64,000 nucleotides of DNA from Cephalotus follicularis (GCA_001972305.1 BDDD01000375.1:414239-478238), one strand, 5' to 3'. Positions 47,052 through 59,791 are shown, numbered from the stretch's first letter. Numbers and translations are program-made. Notes: generated by a model not told the origin, from the sequence alone.

Positions 47052-48295
47052 ATGACATTAGTGTTCTAGTTGGTATAGTAACATGTATTTCATTAAGTCA
47101 TGATAAATCAGTCATGGTACATATTTTATTATTTTGAGATTCATATAGTATGCATATATCATGGCATAAATAATACGCGTATGTATATATGAAGCCTAAT
47201 AATCTAGAATCTTCCAGATATAAGACCCTATTTTAATACACCATATTCATTTCCCTAAACAACCACCGTTTTCACTAGCCCCTTATTTCCATCTCAATAC
47301 TCATGGCATCAATAAAACAATTTCCACACAACTCAACTAAAACCATGGCATCCACACAATTCTTCAACTGAAACCACCCACTAAACTCTTGGAAATCCAT
47401 GGATTTCTCATCATTCCTCACACTTGTGGTCACTTAGTACATAATTTCTTCCTCCCCTGTAGTAACGGCTTGAAGGCAGCGGCTCATCTTCTCCACCTAT
47501 ACAACACACCACGACGTCTTCACCACGTAAGGCAGCTCCTTACTCCTCTATTTTTCCATTTATGGGTTCTCTCTCTAACCACGATTTCTCTTCTCTCTAA
47601 TTCACGGATTTTTTTTCTCTTACTACCTTACGGAAGCCCACGTGATTCGGTACCATTTCTGACCCTAAGGCAACAGTTTTCCTCTCCCCGAATTCTCAAG
47701 AAATCAGTCACCACTACAGGTAAATCATCTCCTCTAGTTATCCTTCAATTGGGTTTGAAATTCGTACTAAATTTTGTTGTCATTACGAAATTAGCTTGAG
47801 TAAATTGATATCCTTGAGTTTATATGACTCCGTTATGTCAATTCGAGTAAATCATTTAGTCCATAACTCAAGATCTAATAAATTTGAACTCTGTATGTTC
47901 TTGCGGATTAAAATTGAGTTAATGGACTAACCTTGAGAATTTTCATTGATCGAACAAACGATCTTACAAAATGGAACGCCCACTTAATGATTATTGATTT
48001 AAATATACCAAATATGTTAAAAACATGTATATGTATACTTTAAGGTTTTAAATGATTTAAGTTATAGAAAGTTAAGAAATGAGTCAAATTTATAATATTT
48101 CAAGGGGATTTTGTAAACTTAAGTTCATATTATCTTTTTAGCGATACAAATGAGTTATTCAAGTCTATTTAAGTTTGTAGTGAATTAACGGAGTTTTTGT
48201 CGATATTTAACGTTTTCGACCTATTTTCGATACTTTAAATAAATTTCAAGAATTTAAGGACTTTGATAATTTTAATTTGATATTTAACTTAGTTA
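47052..48295. repeat. Unidentified repeat, left part of a segment splitting the Tat-like element
   Basis: AT-rich sequence without a recognisable domain. A 136-codon ORF (47389-47799) lies in a C/T-rich stretch that resembles an LTR R-U5 or 5' leader and is probably not a gene. GATATCGACT at 47042-47051 recurs at 54070-54079. Confidence 0.4.
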
Positions 48296-48473
48296 TAATT
48301 TGTAACGTCCGGTATTTTCGTTTTATAATATTTCATTCTAAGATGTAATCGTATGCTTGAATTAATAAAAATGTTGGAGATTTCGCCTCAATAATGTTTA
48401 CCAAACCCTAAATATTGCTTTGGGAGAAAGGAATGTGTATGTTCAAACCAAAACGGCGCAGTTTTGGTATAAA

Positions 48474-48640
48474 CGCGTCGATGTCTTTGGAAAGACGTCG
48501 ACGCCTATGGGAGCAAAGGCGTAAGTGAATGTATGTACATGCACGTCGATGTAGGCAAGGACATCGACCCCCACGTATGAAAAGGGAAAAGACATCGACG
48601 TCTATGGAAGACGTCGACGTCTTTGAAAAGAATATCAGTC
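48474..48640. repeat. TCGA-palindrome array 1 in solo LTR I
   Basis: Copies GCGTCGATGTCTTTGG, AAAGACGTCGACGCC, CACGTCGATGT, AAAGACATCGACGTC and AGACGTCGACGTCTTTG. This is the AAAGACRTCGAYGTCTTT form. Confidence 0.85.
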
Positions 48641-49360
48641 ACGTTATGAACTGACAGAATAACATGCAATGGGGCAACTTTTGAGGCACGGGAAGGAGAC
48701 GTGTTGATCATGCATAATGGCCTCCTGACCTGCATGACTGAGGAAGGAGGAAGAACATGAAAAGTGTGGGTGTGCTTGCAACCTGCAAAGAACTTGAGAA
48801 GGAAACAAAATGAAATGCAGAATTTCACTGGGAAAGAGGGAGAGAACCCGAGAGTGTTCATTGAATGCAGGGAGAAAGAGGGAGAGAGAGTCATCTGCAT
48901 AAGAACAACCCCCTCCCCACCTCTCTCTCGTTTAAAACACCGAAGGAAAGGAAGAGGAGGAAACCAGTGAGTGGGAGAAAGAGAGAACCACCATCATTGC
49001 ACTTGGTTGGAGCGTGGAACTTGGAGCTGGTGGCTTGCAGCAACGGGAAGGACCTAGAGGCTGCTGTAACCAGTTTGGAACGAAAAGAGGTGGACCTTCT
49101 AGTTCCTAACTTGGAACAACAAGGTAGGGGAAAGTGATGATTCTTATACATGCTTTTGAGTTCTAAGATAATGAATGCCATTGATGAATTGCATGTTAAT
49201 GGGTGAATTGTAATCTCTGGACTTCTGTGATGATTACTGTGAAATACGGAGTAACCATGCATGTGTGATTACATGAATGTGTGAACTGGTTTTTGTAAAG
49301 GATGGATTTGATAATGGCTTGGTGTGTTAAAACTGTGGAGAAAACGTTCTGGGTTGGATA

Positions 49361-49880
49361 GACATCGACGCCTACATAAGGACGTCAATGCCTTCGTGTG
49401 TAAATGTGAAAGACATCGATGCTTGAGTAAAGACATCGATGCCTTTTCTGGGCATTATAGAACAGTGATGTTATGCCTTCGTGTGTGAATGCGAAAGACA
49501 TCGATGTCTTTGGGAAGACATCGATGCCTTTTTTGGGTATTGCAGAACAGTAGTGCTTACTGTTGTTGGTGAATTGCCTTTGGTGATTGCATGTTTTATC
49601 CATGAAATGATGTTCTGGTTACATTCCTTGTTAACCAGTAGCATGCCTAACACTCTGAGAGAGTGAGATTCGTTTTTACGAAGGATTAAAGGGTCGGATT
49701 CTAACCTTTAGAATCAAGATTCACGAACTGACACCCCTGGTATCATAAAGACATCGATGTCGTTGGAAAAACATCGATGTCTTTGGTCCAAAAACGCCTG
49801 GGAATAACTGCACGAAATGTTGGCGCCTTAAGGTAAAAGACGTCGACGCCTTTGGGATAAACATCGACGCCTATCCCCCT
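49361..49880. repeat. TCGA-palindrome arrays 2 and 3 in solo LTR I
   Basis: Two clusters, 49361-49535 and 49748-49880. They include the perfect 18-base AAAGACATCGATGTCTTT at 49494-49511, identical to the copies at 760-777 and 936-953 in another element. The second cluster has AAGACATCGATGTCGTT, AAACATCGATGTCTTT, AAAGACGTCGACGCC and AAACATCGACGCC. Confidence 0.88.
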
Positions 49881-51069
49881 GTTTGAAGAAATTTCACTCG
49901 AATGGGACCCGCTAGACCCGAAACGACTCTAGGAACGATCCTAGATGCATTCTGAGCATATGTTTGCATTATTACTGTGAATTGCATTATGGTTGATTTC
50001 AAAAAGTGTTAACCATTTTGAAAAGCTTGTATGATTATTATAATCATTATTGTACGAAAATGTATATTTGTCAACATATGAATATATATATTTTCGAAAT
50101 GACTGGGGAAAGTATTTTCCAAAGACGGAGAAATGTTTTAAAGGGTTGGTTACACAATTCAAATTGTATTGTTTTAAGTTTATAACTTATTACAACCTGA
50201 GACGGAGTTTTATATTTTAAACAAATATATTTGATCAAGTAATTATATTCATTGCTTGGCTTATACTGTACGGTGTTTGTGCTTGTTGATTATTGGCCGC
50301 TGTGCTAATAACCTGTTGATTGTTTAGCCGTCGTGCTAAGCAACCTGTACGGAGGACTTGCTTCAAACCGTTCACAAACGGGGATTGGAGTAAGAGTGCA
50401 TGACGTTGGGGCCAGGAGGTGGCGACGGTCATGACGACTTGTTTGTCTGGTTCCTTTTGGGACATACTTACTGCTTGTGTTGATGTAGCCTTATGAGGTT
50501 ATACCTGTACTGTGGACATGCATATACTTTATACATGTATATACTGTAATATATATATACTGCGATATATATATATTGTACTGCATCATCATGACTCATT
50601 CATGTTGCTCATTATCATATACCTCGAATTGTATTTATTAGTCTTTTCACTTAGCCGAGTGAGGACAAAGGCTAACCCCTACTGTAACAGATTGATGGAG
50701 TGGGAATTGATATGGAGCAACGCAAGGAGACTTAAGGAGAAGACTGAGTTGTTCTCTTATTTTATGTACTGGTTTATGGAACAATGATTATAACAATTGG
50801 ATTATTGTAACGTTGTTTATTTATTCGTGCTGTATTATCACGCTCCGTTTATGGGCGATCGACAATGTTGATGAGTTTTATATAAACCTTGTGGGTGTCA
50901 CGTAGTATGGGATGCGTGATACATATTTAAATCCAGCTTATTTCATGTTATTGCTTCCGCTATTGAAGGTTTTTGCTTTTACGTTTTATCGCATAAGCTG
51001 AATTATGTTGTGCTGATTGCCTTACCGCCTTAATGTTGCCTTCACGGAAAATGGGGGCGTGGCATAATT

Positions 51070-52743
51070 TATGAAAAAAGTCTATAAAGATTTTTAACTC
51101 GATTTGATAAGTTTATATCATTTTGGCTACTTTGTATATGCATTTCAATTCATTCATGTCATGTTGTATTAATAAGCATTGTAGTTTCTTCAATTGTTGA
51201 TAGAAAGTCTATGTTATGTTTATAGCTGAGGATCTAGCTTACGAGGTCAGCCCCATGGACGGCGACTAGAAATAACACTCAACTCGATAGCTGTGAGTTA
51301 AACTGTTTAACTATAGAATTATATTGTTTTGAAACCTTTTAAATTTATTATTTCAGACCTTGATGATATATATATATATATATATATGAAAATGGATATG
51401 AGCAACTGTTCACATCTATTTTGTGAGCAATAGGTATAAAACAATTGTACTTATGTAATTTTCATCTGTTATAATTACATTTTGCTTTTTTAGTACAATT
51501 GTTTTATACTAATTGTATATATTAGGGATGTAAGCAATTGCTAATATCCATTAATCCCATATAAATAAACTTTCAGAGAATTACAACATTTAGAATATAT
51601 AAGTTTTTCTAGCATACTTTTGATTTGCAGAATAGTTATAAGTGACTTTATTTTAATCGGTTTGACAGTTAAGAAGTTATATTTCGATTTCAAGAAAATT
51701 TTAACATGTTTTAATTGTATATATGGTCAAATGGATTTAACGGATTATTTAGCCTTTGGGGCCTTTGTTCTGCATATGTGTATGACCAACTTTATTTGTA
51801 CTCGGTACTACGGTACCTCGCTGCTAGCTCATTTCGCTTGGTGTTTATACACCTTGCAGCCAGCTTGGTCACATATATATTTTTCAGTAGTATTTTCCTT
51901 TTCTTTTTCTCAACTAATACAATATTTCAGTAGTTTCTAGCATATATGGTTTATAGCAGTTTTACAATAGACATCTTTTCTAACATAATGTTTCAGTATA
52001 TATATATATGGATTTCACATCAAAATTCTTCAGCATATGTATAGATTTTAGAGCGAAATTTCAATATTCAAGTTTCAACAGTAAGTTTAACAAATAGATT
52101 TTTAATAATACATTTTAATACAGTTTTCCTTAGTTTTATTTTTGACAAAGCTATCGAATATATTTAAGTGCTAAACCTATAGTTAAATTGTTATTTCACC
52201 AGTCATGATGACTAACTCCTTCCCTTTTTTACTTTTCATATAGTAGCAGCAAGACCTGCTAGCTTTGTTGGGCAGTAGTGAGTTCAGTATTACATTTTGA
52301 GGTTCGACCACGATGGCATCCATACCATACCACCACTCTGCATCATCCTCATCAGCATCATGCATTTTTGCATCAAGCTGCTTATACTTTGCTTATATCC
52401 ATGTACATGTTAAGTATGGTTTTCTCTGAGGACTGAGCCCATAGATAGATAGCATATTGATGTTATGTTTGAGGCTGAGCTCAACCTCTATATATGTGAT
52501 ATTTGATTGTTGGTTTGTTAAGGGCCGAGTCAAGTAAATAAAAAAATATGCTTTCTTTACAGGTGACATAGGTGATATAGTCTGATAAACATAGTTTGAT
52601 AAACGGATATTATATGCCCAATTTTTGAAAAATTTTAGTAGGTAGAATTATTTTGAAATTACAGAAAGTTTATTTTCAACTTATAGAAAGTTCACATTAT
52701 TTCACTTATTTTATTATAAGAAAATTTTATTCACTTTTTCTGT
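51070..52743. repeat. Unidentified repeat, middle part of the splitting segment
   Basis: AT-rich, with (TA)n microsatellites at about 51367-51388 and 51998-52008. A block at about 52600-52636 (GATATTATATGCCCAATTTT) resembles one near the end of solo LTR J (about 59487-59512). No credible gene was found. Confidence 0.4.
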
Positions 52744-52748
52744 AAGAG

Positions 52749-53965
52749 TGTAATGACCACAACTTTAATTAATGCATTTTGAGCTAATATTTAAATTAAA
52801 TATACATTTTATTTGAGTTAATTGTCCAATTTTATTGATTTCTATGATTGGTGATTGTTGGGGGATGATTAAAGGTGCAATTGGTAAAGTATCAAAGGTT
52901 AGCAACCCTAATTTTAACCCAAACAGCCGACTGTCACAGGGGAACAGCCGACTGTTTGCCACGTGAAGAAGGCAGTCGACTGCCCACTATGGCCAGTCGA
53001 CTGGTTTTGACAGAACAGATTTTCTGGCATGTGCAAGACAATGATGGACAGGTGGGAATGGCACTTATGTCTCACCACCTGCCAGAACATGCAAAAGGGG
53101 AATGTTTGCATGTTCTCTGCAGATCTAACAACCACAATTGATTAAATTAATGAGAAGTGGAGTGTATTATTAATATATGTAATATTATTATTGAAATGAT
53201 TGTATTGATTGTGTATGAAGTGCCGTGGTTAGTGGCGGAGGTTGTCACTAATTACGGAATGTGATTCTGAGTGCCAAGAGTTGGCCAGCTTATCACCCCA
53301 GTGTGTTTGCAGTGTTAAACTACCCGCTAACGCCGGTAGTAAGTGTTACCTTATCTATTATCTTCGGAGCGTAAGGTGATAGATAGGTGGTGCACAGTCT
53401 GTGCTAGGAGTTAGCGACATGTGACACCCAGTGAGTGTTGAATTGATTGTACCCTTGTGCGGTATTCTTGCATATGGAATGTCTATGGCCACTTGGCATG
53501 ATTGCTTATATATTGGCCCATTCAAATGTTATTTTGATATAAATTGTCATACATATTGCATCCATATATTCTTTATCATACATTACCTTTCTACGTAGCC
53601 AAGTGAGGACAACGGCTAACCCCCTACCCTTACAGATTGAGCAAGGACTTTCGGAGCTTGTTGTTGAAGTCTTGGAAAAGCTTCTGTTTATCTTTAAGGT
53701 TGTTATTTTAATATTGTTGATGTATTGTATTTGGTATTGAATGGTTCATACCTCGTTGATGTATTTTTCTTATGAGGAATAACTGTTGTTTTACCCGAGC
53801 GTCGTATGGGATGCGTGCGGATGACTTATACTTATGTTTCGGTTTAATTAAATGCTTCCGTAAATTTTACTTATGGATTGTGCCGAAATATAATTTTATG
53901 CTTATTTTCTGATATCACCACATATGCTGGTCCATTGTACGTGAGTGGAAATACGGGGTGTGACA
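52749..53965 (+). mobile_element. Solo LTR K
   Basis: TGTAATGACCAC to CGGGGTGTGACA, 1217 bases, flanked by AAGAG (52744-52748 and 53966-53970). Same family as solo LTR H. Perfect CAGTCGACTG at 52973-52982 and 52994-53003, plus two CAGCCGACTG copies at 52924-52933 and 52945-52954. Confidence 0.93.
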
Positions 53966-53970
53966 AAGAG

Positions 53971-54069
53971 AGTATTTAGAAATCACGTAGATGTCTCCAA
54001 ATAGGGGTTTGTTACGTGATAGTCATTCCTGTTTCGATGAGACATTTGGGGCCTTGTTGGGATGAGTGT
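53971..54069. other. Right end of segment splitting the Tat-like element
   Basis: About 100 bases without coding match, ending where GATATCGACT (54070-54079) begins and Tat-like RNase H coding resumes on the minus strand. Confidence 0.35.
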
Positions 54070-54538
54070 GATATCGACTCTCTGTTTCATTCAGAGATTT
54101 ACTCACATAATAAACAGGTTTCTGAAGCTCCCTTTCTTCTCTAATCAAACCAGAACTAACAACCCTTTTTAATATTGATAGGTATAGAGAAAGAACAACG
54201 TCAGGCTGAGGTTTAGTCATTATTGGTGGGGAAGCGAAATACTTCTTAAGTTGTAAAAAAGCTTTCTGGCATTCATCATACCTTAGAAACCCGGAAGTTT
54301 CTAAGCAACTTGAAAAATGGATGGCATTTCTTTGTCATCCTAGATATAGATATGCTCAATGCTGCAACACTGTCATTCAATATCTGAACTTCTATAATAG
54401 TTTTAGGAGCCATGTTATGAACTGTAGAGATCTTCTTTGGATTTACTTCAATCCCTTTATTAGATTTCATAAAACTTAGGAACTTCTCTGAGATAACTCG
54501 AAATGCACATTTTGCTGGATTTAATTTCAGCTTATAAC
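54070..54538 (-). pseudogene. Tat-like element: RT end and RNase H start
   Basis: On the minus strand: a region equivalent to RT thumb and connection (KSNKGIEVNPKKISTVHNM, ISRMTKKCHPFFKLLRNF), then RNase H (DVVLSLYLSILKRVVSSGLI, ELQKPVYYVSKSLNETESRY) with frame breaks near 54225-54275. Interrupted on the right by the hAT element. Confidence 0.82.
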
Positions 54539-54546
54539 GTCTCAGC

Positions 54547-55272
54547 TAGGGATGGTAATTATATTCGTAAAAACCGGTATTCGATCCTACCCTACCCGTA
54601 CGGGGAGGGTATTACCCATAAAAAATGGGTCGGGGATGGGGAGTATTTAGGTACCCGACAACGGGGACGAGGAGGGTACGAATATAGCTTGTCACCCTAC
54701 CCTACCCTACCCTCCCCATACTCGTTTTTAATTTTATAAAATATCCTTAAACTTCATTTTTATTACATAATTAATTATATATAGATAGATAGATACCAAA
54801 AAGTCATATTTTTAGATTTGACTATATTACTATTATTGTTGCGCACTACAGCTATGAGCTACCTTTTTTAAATATATATTTTCTTTCCTTATGATTGCTG
54901 AATCAAGAAATGCCATAACAACTTTATAGGTGATATATTTAATCTCATCTCTATCTCATGATAAAAAAATAATATAATAAATTGTCAGAATTAGTTTCAA
55001 ACTTACCATGCACTCTTGTTGGGTACCCATAATTTTTTTAAAACATTATGTTTGTTTTATTTTATTGAGTATTGTATTATGAGAACATGAAATTTTCTTT
55101 ATATAAAGGAAGAGTACGAGTATTAATAAGTTTTCGCGGGGACGGGGATGGGGATCTTTAACAATACCCGCACGGGTATGGGGAGGGTACGGGGCAAAAT
55201 TAAAAAAAAAAACGAGAACGGGGACGAGGACTATAGCATTTGTACCCAACCCTCCCCATTGCGCTATTCCTA
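54547..55272. mobile_element. Non-autonomous hAT element
   Basis: Terminal inverted repeats TAGGGATGG and TAGGAATAG, and an 8-base duplication GTCTCAGC (54539-54546 and 55273-55280). The size of 726 bases and lack of transposase make it non-autonomous. GC-rich subterminal blocks (CGGGGATGGGG, CGGGTATGGGGAGGGTACGG) surround an AT-rich centre. Such TAGGGATGG...GGGG ends are common in plant hAT derivatives. Confidence 0.9.
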
Positions 55273-55280
55273 GTCTCAGC

Positions 55281-55914
55281 ACCTCGAAAGTCTCTTCGAG
55301 GTCCTCCACATGAGATCTCTGATCTCTAATCTTTACAAGCATACCATCCATATATACTTTCATAATTCTACCATTTTGCTCTTGAAAAATCTTATTGATC
55401 AGACGTTGGGAAGTAGCATATGCATGTTTTAGACGAAAAGACATCATTCTATAATAATACGTACCTTGGTCTGTGATGAATTAGGTCTTATCCTTATCTG
55501 GAGGATGCATTCTGATTGATTATACCCCGAGTAGGCATCTATGAAACTCAGTAACCTATGTCTCGAGGTAGCATCTATTAACTAGTCGATATTTGGAAGA
55601 GGGAAATGTTCTTTAAGACATGCCTTGTTTAGATGTGTAAAATCTATGCACATTCTCCATTTACTGTTGGCTTTGCGCATCATCACTACATTTGTCAACC
55701 ATCTGGAGCAGTGCTCTTGTCTGATAAAACCAGTTTTGAAGAGTTTATCTACTTCCTCTACAATGGCGATTTGTCTTTCTGGTGTGAAGTTCCTCTTCCT
55801 CTGTCTGACTAGAGGATAGTCTGGGTCTATATTGAGTTTATGAACAATAACATTTGCACTAATTCCAGGGACTTCTTCTGTCGACCAAGCAAATACATCT
55901 TTATTATTCCTCAA
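55281..55914 (-). pseudogene. Tat-like element: reverse transcriptase core (broken)
   Basis: The minus strand reads NKDVFAWSTEEVPGIS, FKTGFIRQEHCSRWLTNVVM, WRMCIDFTHLNKACLKEHFP, then, after frame breaks near 55450-55590, LKHAYATSQRLINKIF and VYMDGMLVK. The catalytic YIDD/YVDD box has glycine in place of the second aspartate, so the enzyme would be inactive. Confidence 0.85.
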
Positions 55915-56328
55915 GAACCAGATAAGTTCCTATCTCTCTGGGTTACAAAAGGCCTTAGTGTTATCTTTTTCATCAACCATGACTTGGACAAGGCCATCCA
56001 TAAGTTCTAGTCTCTCTGGATTAATTTCATCTCTAAAATTTATGCTACCTATAGATAAAGCCTTTTCCTTACCTTTCAATTTTATAGTCACAAATGGACA
56101 TTTTCGTGCTACTGTTTGATCTCCTCTGTTTGATCTACACTATTCATAGTAGGAAATTTAATCATGAGATGTTTGGTTGAAACTATCGCACTAAATAGAT
56201 TCAGACCTGGTCGACCCAAATTCCATTATAAGGGCTAGGTGCATTAAAGATGATAAACGTACATCCATGAGAGCTAATGTCAGGGATTCCCCCATAATGA
56301 CTGGAAGACGCACTAACCCTATTGGGTA
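55915..56328 (-). pseudogene. Tat-like element: region between protease and RT
   Basis: Minus-strand sequence in the position of the protease end and linker; a fragment with LAFNAPSPYNGIWVDQV-like wording is split by stops (HLMIKFPT is read near 56160). The target site GGGTA of solo LTR J lies at 56324-56328. Confidence 0.55.
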
Positions 56329-59300
56329 TGTAACACCCCGTGTTATATTTTGAAATATAATAATGCATCTTATATGTCACATGCCATTCATAATAATTGT
56401 GGACCATTGGTAAATTAATTAAGGTGTGCATTAATTTATTTTGGACTATACTAATTAGAACTGAAAAATGGGATAAGTTGATTGGCTAAGATATAAAAAT
56501 ATATTATGGCTAAATTAATATGGACTCAGGCTAATTAAATTCATTATGGGTTTATGTATTAAGTGATTAGATGCTAAATTTCTAAGTTGAATTATATATG
56601 GTAGACTTAAGGCCCAATCCCCAAATCTTGTATATGACCAAATTTAATGTCATTTGAAGTCCAAAAACCATATATTTTTAAGGCCCAAACTCTTTCTCCA
56701 AGAGTGTGGCCGAAATCTTCATCAATTTGAGCCCAAGTATTTTATTCTTCTTACAAATAATTTTGGGCCAAGCATTAACTTTCTCCTATGGCCGAATTGT
56801 CCAATTGCTAAGTGAAATTCACCATTTTCTTCATGGAAACGTCGGCCCAAGCTCTCAAATTTCCTCCAAGCTTCTAGACTTCTCTTCATCATTCATATTA
56901 TGAGTCTTACAAAGAAGAAAAGAGGGGGGATATATATTTCATTTGCTCAGGGCCGAACAGGATCACTCTCATGAAGCTCTTCACATCCTTCTTCATTCTT
57001 CAAGGAGCAAGTTAGAGATTGATTCTTCTTCTACTACTCTTTTTGTGTCTTGAGGGTACAAATCTGTCCACAATGGGACATTATGGTAACGATTGTTTAT
57101 AAATGCTCAAATCATGATTTTGGATTTGAAACTTCTGGCTGGGTTAATATGAATGTATGAGAAAGAATCTAAGGACGAATATTTGTCCTACCCATTCATG
57201 TGGTGGCGAGTTGAATGCTAGCGAAAGGTACATAAATTATGCTACGACTATGGAAATGAAAAAATGCGAGGCATAGTTACATGTTTGGGTTCCTAATAAC
57301 CCCTTAGCTATCCGATACAATTTTTGTCAATCTTAATTTCGCATCAAGACTTCGTATTGGTAAACCTACTTACCTTCTTAATTCAGTTAATATGTTTATG
57401 TTCCATGAAGTATTTCGGGTTATTAAATTTGAGTATGAGACTAGAGGCCATCTCCATATTGTTAACAATTTGTTCATGTAAATAAGAGTTTATTAGTATA
57501 GTTCAATTTGGATTATATTTCTTTAAGTTCGGCTATTGTGAGGATAGCAGAAGATTTAATATTTTATGTTGTTTAAGTGTATCAAAGTGTTAAGGTGATA
57601 GTAAATTGAGGATAATTGCATTGTTTAATCCTTCTTTTAAATTCCTGGAAAATTATGCTCCATGGGTGATAATGTGATTGATGAATTCTTAAAGTTTTAT
57701 AGATAGTTTCTTTATAATGTATAGATGACAATTGAGTTATTGGTTGATATCGACAACTATAACCGTCATGCTGTCGAAATGACTTTTTTGACACTTTTTG
57801 GACCTAGAGTGGTCCAATTGACTTGAAATTTTAATGGTAGACCTTAGTATAAGTTTAAATATTACTTGTAAAGTTACGTGCCAAACAGACTTGGTTTGTA
57901 CCAAAAAGTGCTAGGTTATGCTAAAATCATTCTGAAACGGTGATTTTACAAATGAGCTTATAGATCTGCTTATCCATTTGAATTGATTTTTGAGTAGCAG
58001 ACTCTTGGATATGTTTGAACACAGTCCTGAAAGTTTGGTGTCAAACGGATATGATTTTGGCCAAAAGTTTCATTTTTGCATTTTTTACGAAAAATTGTTC
58101 AAACCTTAGTTTTTCAAAGCAACTCATAGCTCCGGTCATTAGTTTGACCTTATTTTTCAGTGGTAGACTCTTTGGTAGGAATGAACACCTTTTCCAAAGT
58201 TTCAACTCCATTGGATCTTTAAAAATGGTAAAAATAGTGTTTACTTTTGCTTTAGCGGAAAACTCGCTTAACAATGACTTTACAAAGGAGAGTCCTTCAT
58301 CCCCTTAAATTTCGGGTTCATGATGTAGTAAGAAAAATGTGATGTTTTAGTTTAAGAGGTTAATAGATGATTTAAGTATTCATGTGTTGAAATTGTGTTA
58401 GAATTAAAGTTGTTATCATAGGTTAATCACCATTTTCGTCCTTGAAGTTTTTGGGTTTCTAATAGCAATTGTGAGGATGTATGCGTGATATGATGTGATT
58501 ATTAGTTGGAAATAGGGATTTTAGTTTTGCATAACATACACATGTATGTCATAAGGGACATATACTTATTGGTATTGTATGTGATGGTGTTGAGCATTTC
58601 CTATGATTGTGATATGGTGGACGAGCATATGAGTGCTCTTGACTCTGATGACTGTTACTTCCTTTATGTTTATTATTGTAATATCTTTGATTTCGACATA
58701 ATGAGTTCTGGTTCAGGTGATAATGTCACCTTCTAGTCTGCACAAAGGCTTACGTGCTCTTACCCTTTATGTGTTTATGGTGATATCGTACTTTATACCC
58801 TGATGTTGAGTACCATGTGATCTGTGATAATATTCAGCCTATGTGGCTGCTGTGATGATATTCAGCCTCTGTGGCTTCCATGGTGATATACAGCCTGTGT
58901 GGTTACTTTGCACTGGTGCATATGGATGATGATGTATGAGGATGATGATATGAGAACGATGATAGGAGGATGATGAAATATGATGATGCTTACGGATATT
59001 GTTATATATATATATATATATATAAATGGGTTTAAGGATTTAAATTAATTCAGTCTTCTTTTGATACATAGATTTTTGGCCTTTTATGTGATGATTTACT
59101 TGAGATTAAGTTTTATTATGATTTGTTGACTGACATGGTTCATGTTGAGTTGTGTTGATGAGCTTACGTGAGTGTGCTCAAAACTTTGGGTTAATGAGGC
59201 CTCTTTGCTCTATGAGTTATGATCGATACTGCCATAGTGAAATGTTGACAGTAATGGGTATAATTTATTTTGGTAAAAGCAACTTATTTTACATATATGT

Positions 59301-59786
59301 GCTACGGCAGAGCAGACTATTATTTATATTTTTGGCAGTGGTAGTGTCAATGATCCTTGATGTTCCTATCTATTTATGAGGATGATGTCTATATGATAGA
59401 TTACTCTAAATGAACTACCGATTCCTCCTTCGGGAGTGTGGCCATATAAACTGTGTTTTCTTTACTCGGAGCATAGTCCGATAAATGGGTGTTATATACC
59501 CAATTTTTGTAAAAATTTTATGGAACTATTCCAGTTTTTCTGCAGAATTTTTACCCTATTTAATGTACAATTAATTATGATAAATAACATGACTAAGAAT
59601 TTTAATATGAAAGTTTTAAAAAAAAAGAAGAAGAAAAAGGAAAAGAAATGGTGATAATAGAATTATGGAGGTTAAATATGAAAGAAATTGGTAAGAGTTG
59701 AATTTATAATTGAGTTCAGCGTAGTTAGTCTATTATAAGGCACGGCTCGTCGGATAGGGTTAAGGTTAAAGGGACGGGTCATGTCA
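56329..59786 (+). mobile_element. Solo LTR J
   Basis: TGTAACACCCCG to CGGGTCATGTCA, 3458 bases, flanked by GGGTA (56324-56328 and 59787-59791). No coding domain. Contains a (TA)n microsatellite (about 59003-59022), a 28-30 base repeat and GATGAT-rich sequence. No TCGA-palindrome array was found. Confidence 0.88.
58823..58998. repeat. Tandem ATTCAGCCTNTGTGGCT repeats and GATGAT-rich tract
   Basis: Three units near 58823, 58851 and 58881, each with GTGATRATATTCAGCC-like sequence, followed by a GATGATG-rich low-complexity run (58925-58998). Confidence 0.7.
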
Positions 59787-59791
59787 GGGTA

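Larger units (their letters stand above)
48301..51064 (+). mobile_element. Solo LTR I
   Basis: TGTAACGTCCGG to GGGGGCGTGGCA, 2764 bases, flanked by TAATT (48296-48300 and 51065-51069). No internal region or coding domain. It shares AGCCGAGTGAGGACAAAGGCT (about 50652-50672) with solo LTRs H and K. Confidence 0.9.

Noticed and set aside
47389-47799. 136-codon ORF as host gene
   Set aside because: C/T-rich LTR-like sequence with no domain; composition resembles a retroelement leader.
47052-54069. Helitron or Mutator-like call for the splitting segment
   Set aside because: No CTRR end, no TC start and no terminal inverted repeats at the ends implied by the 10-base repeat.
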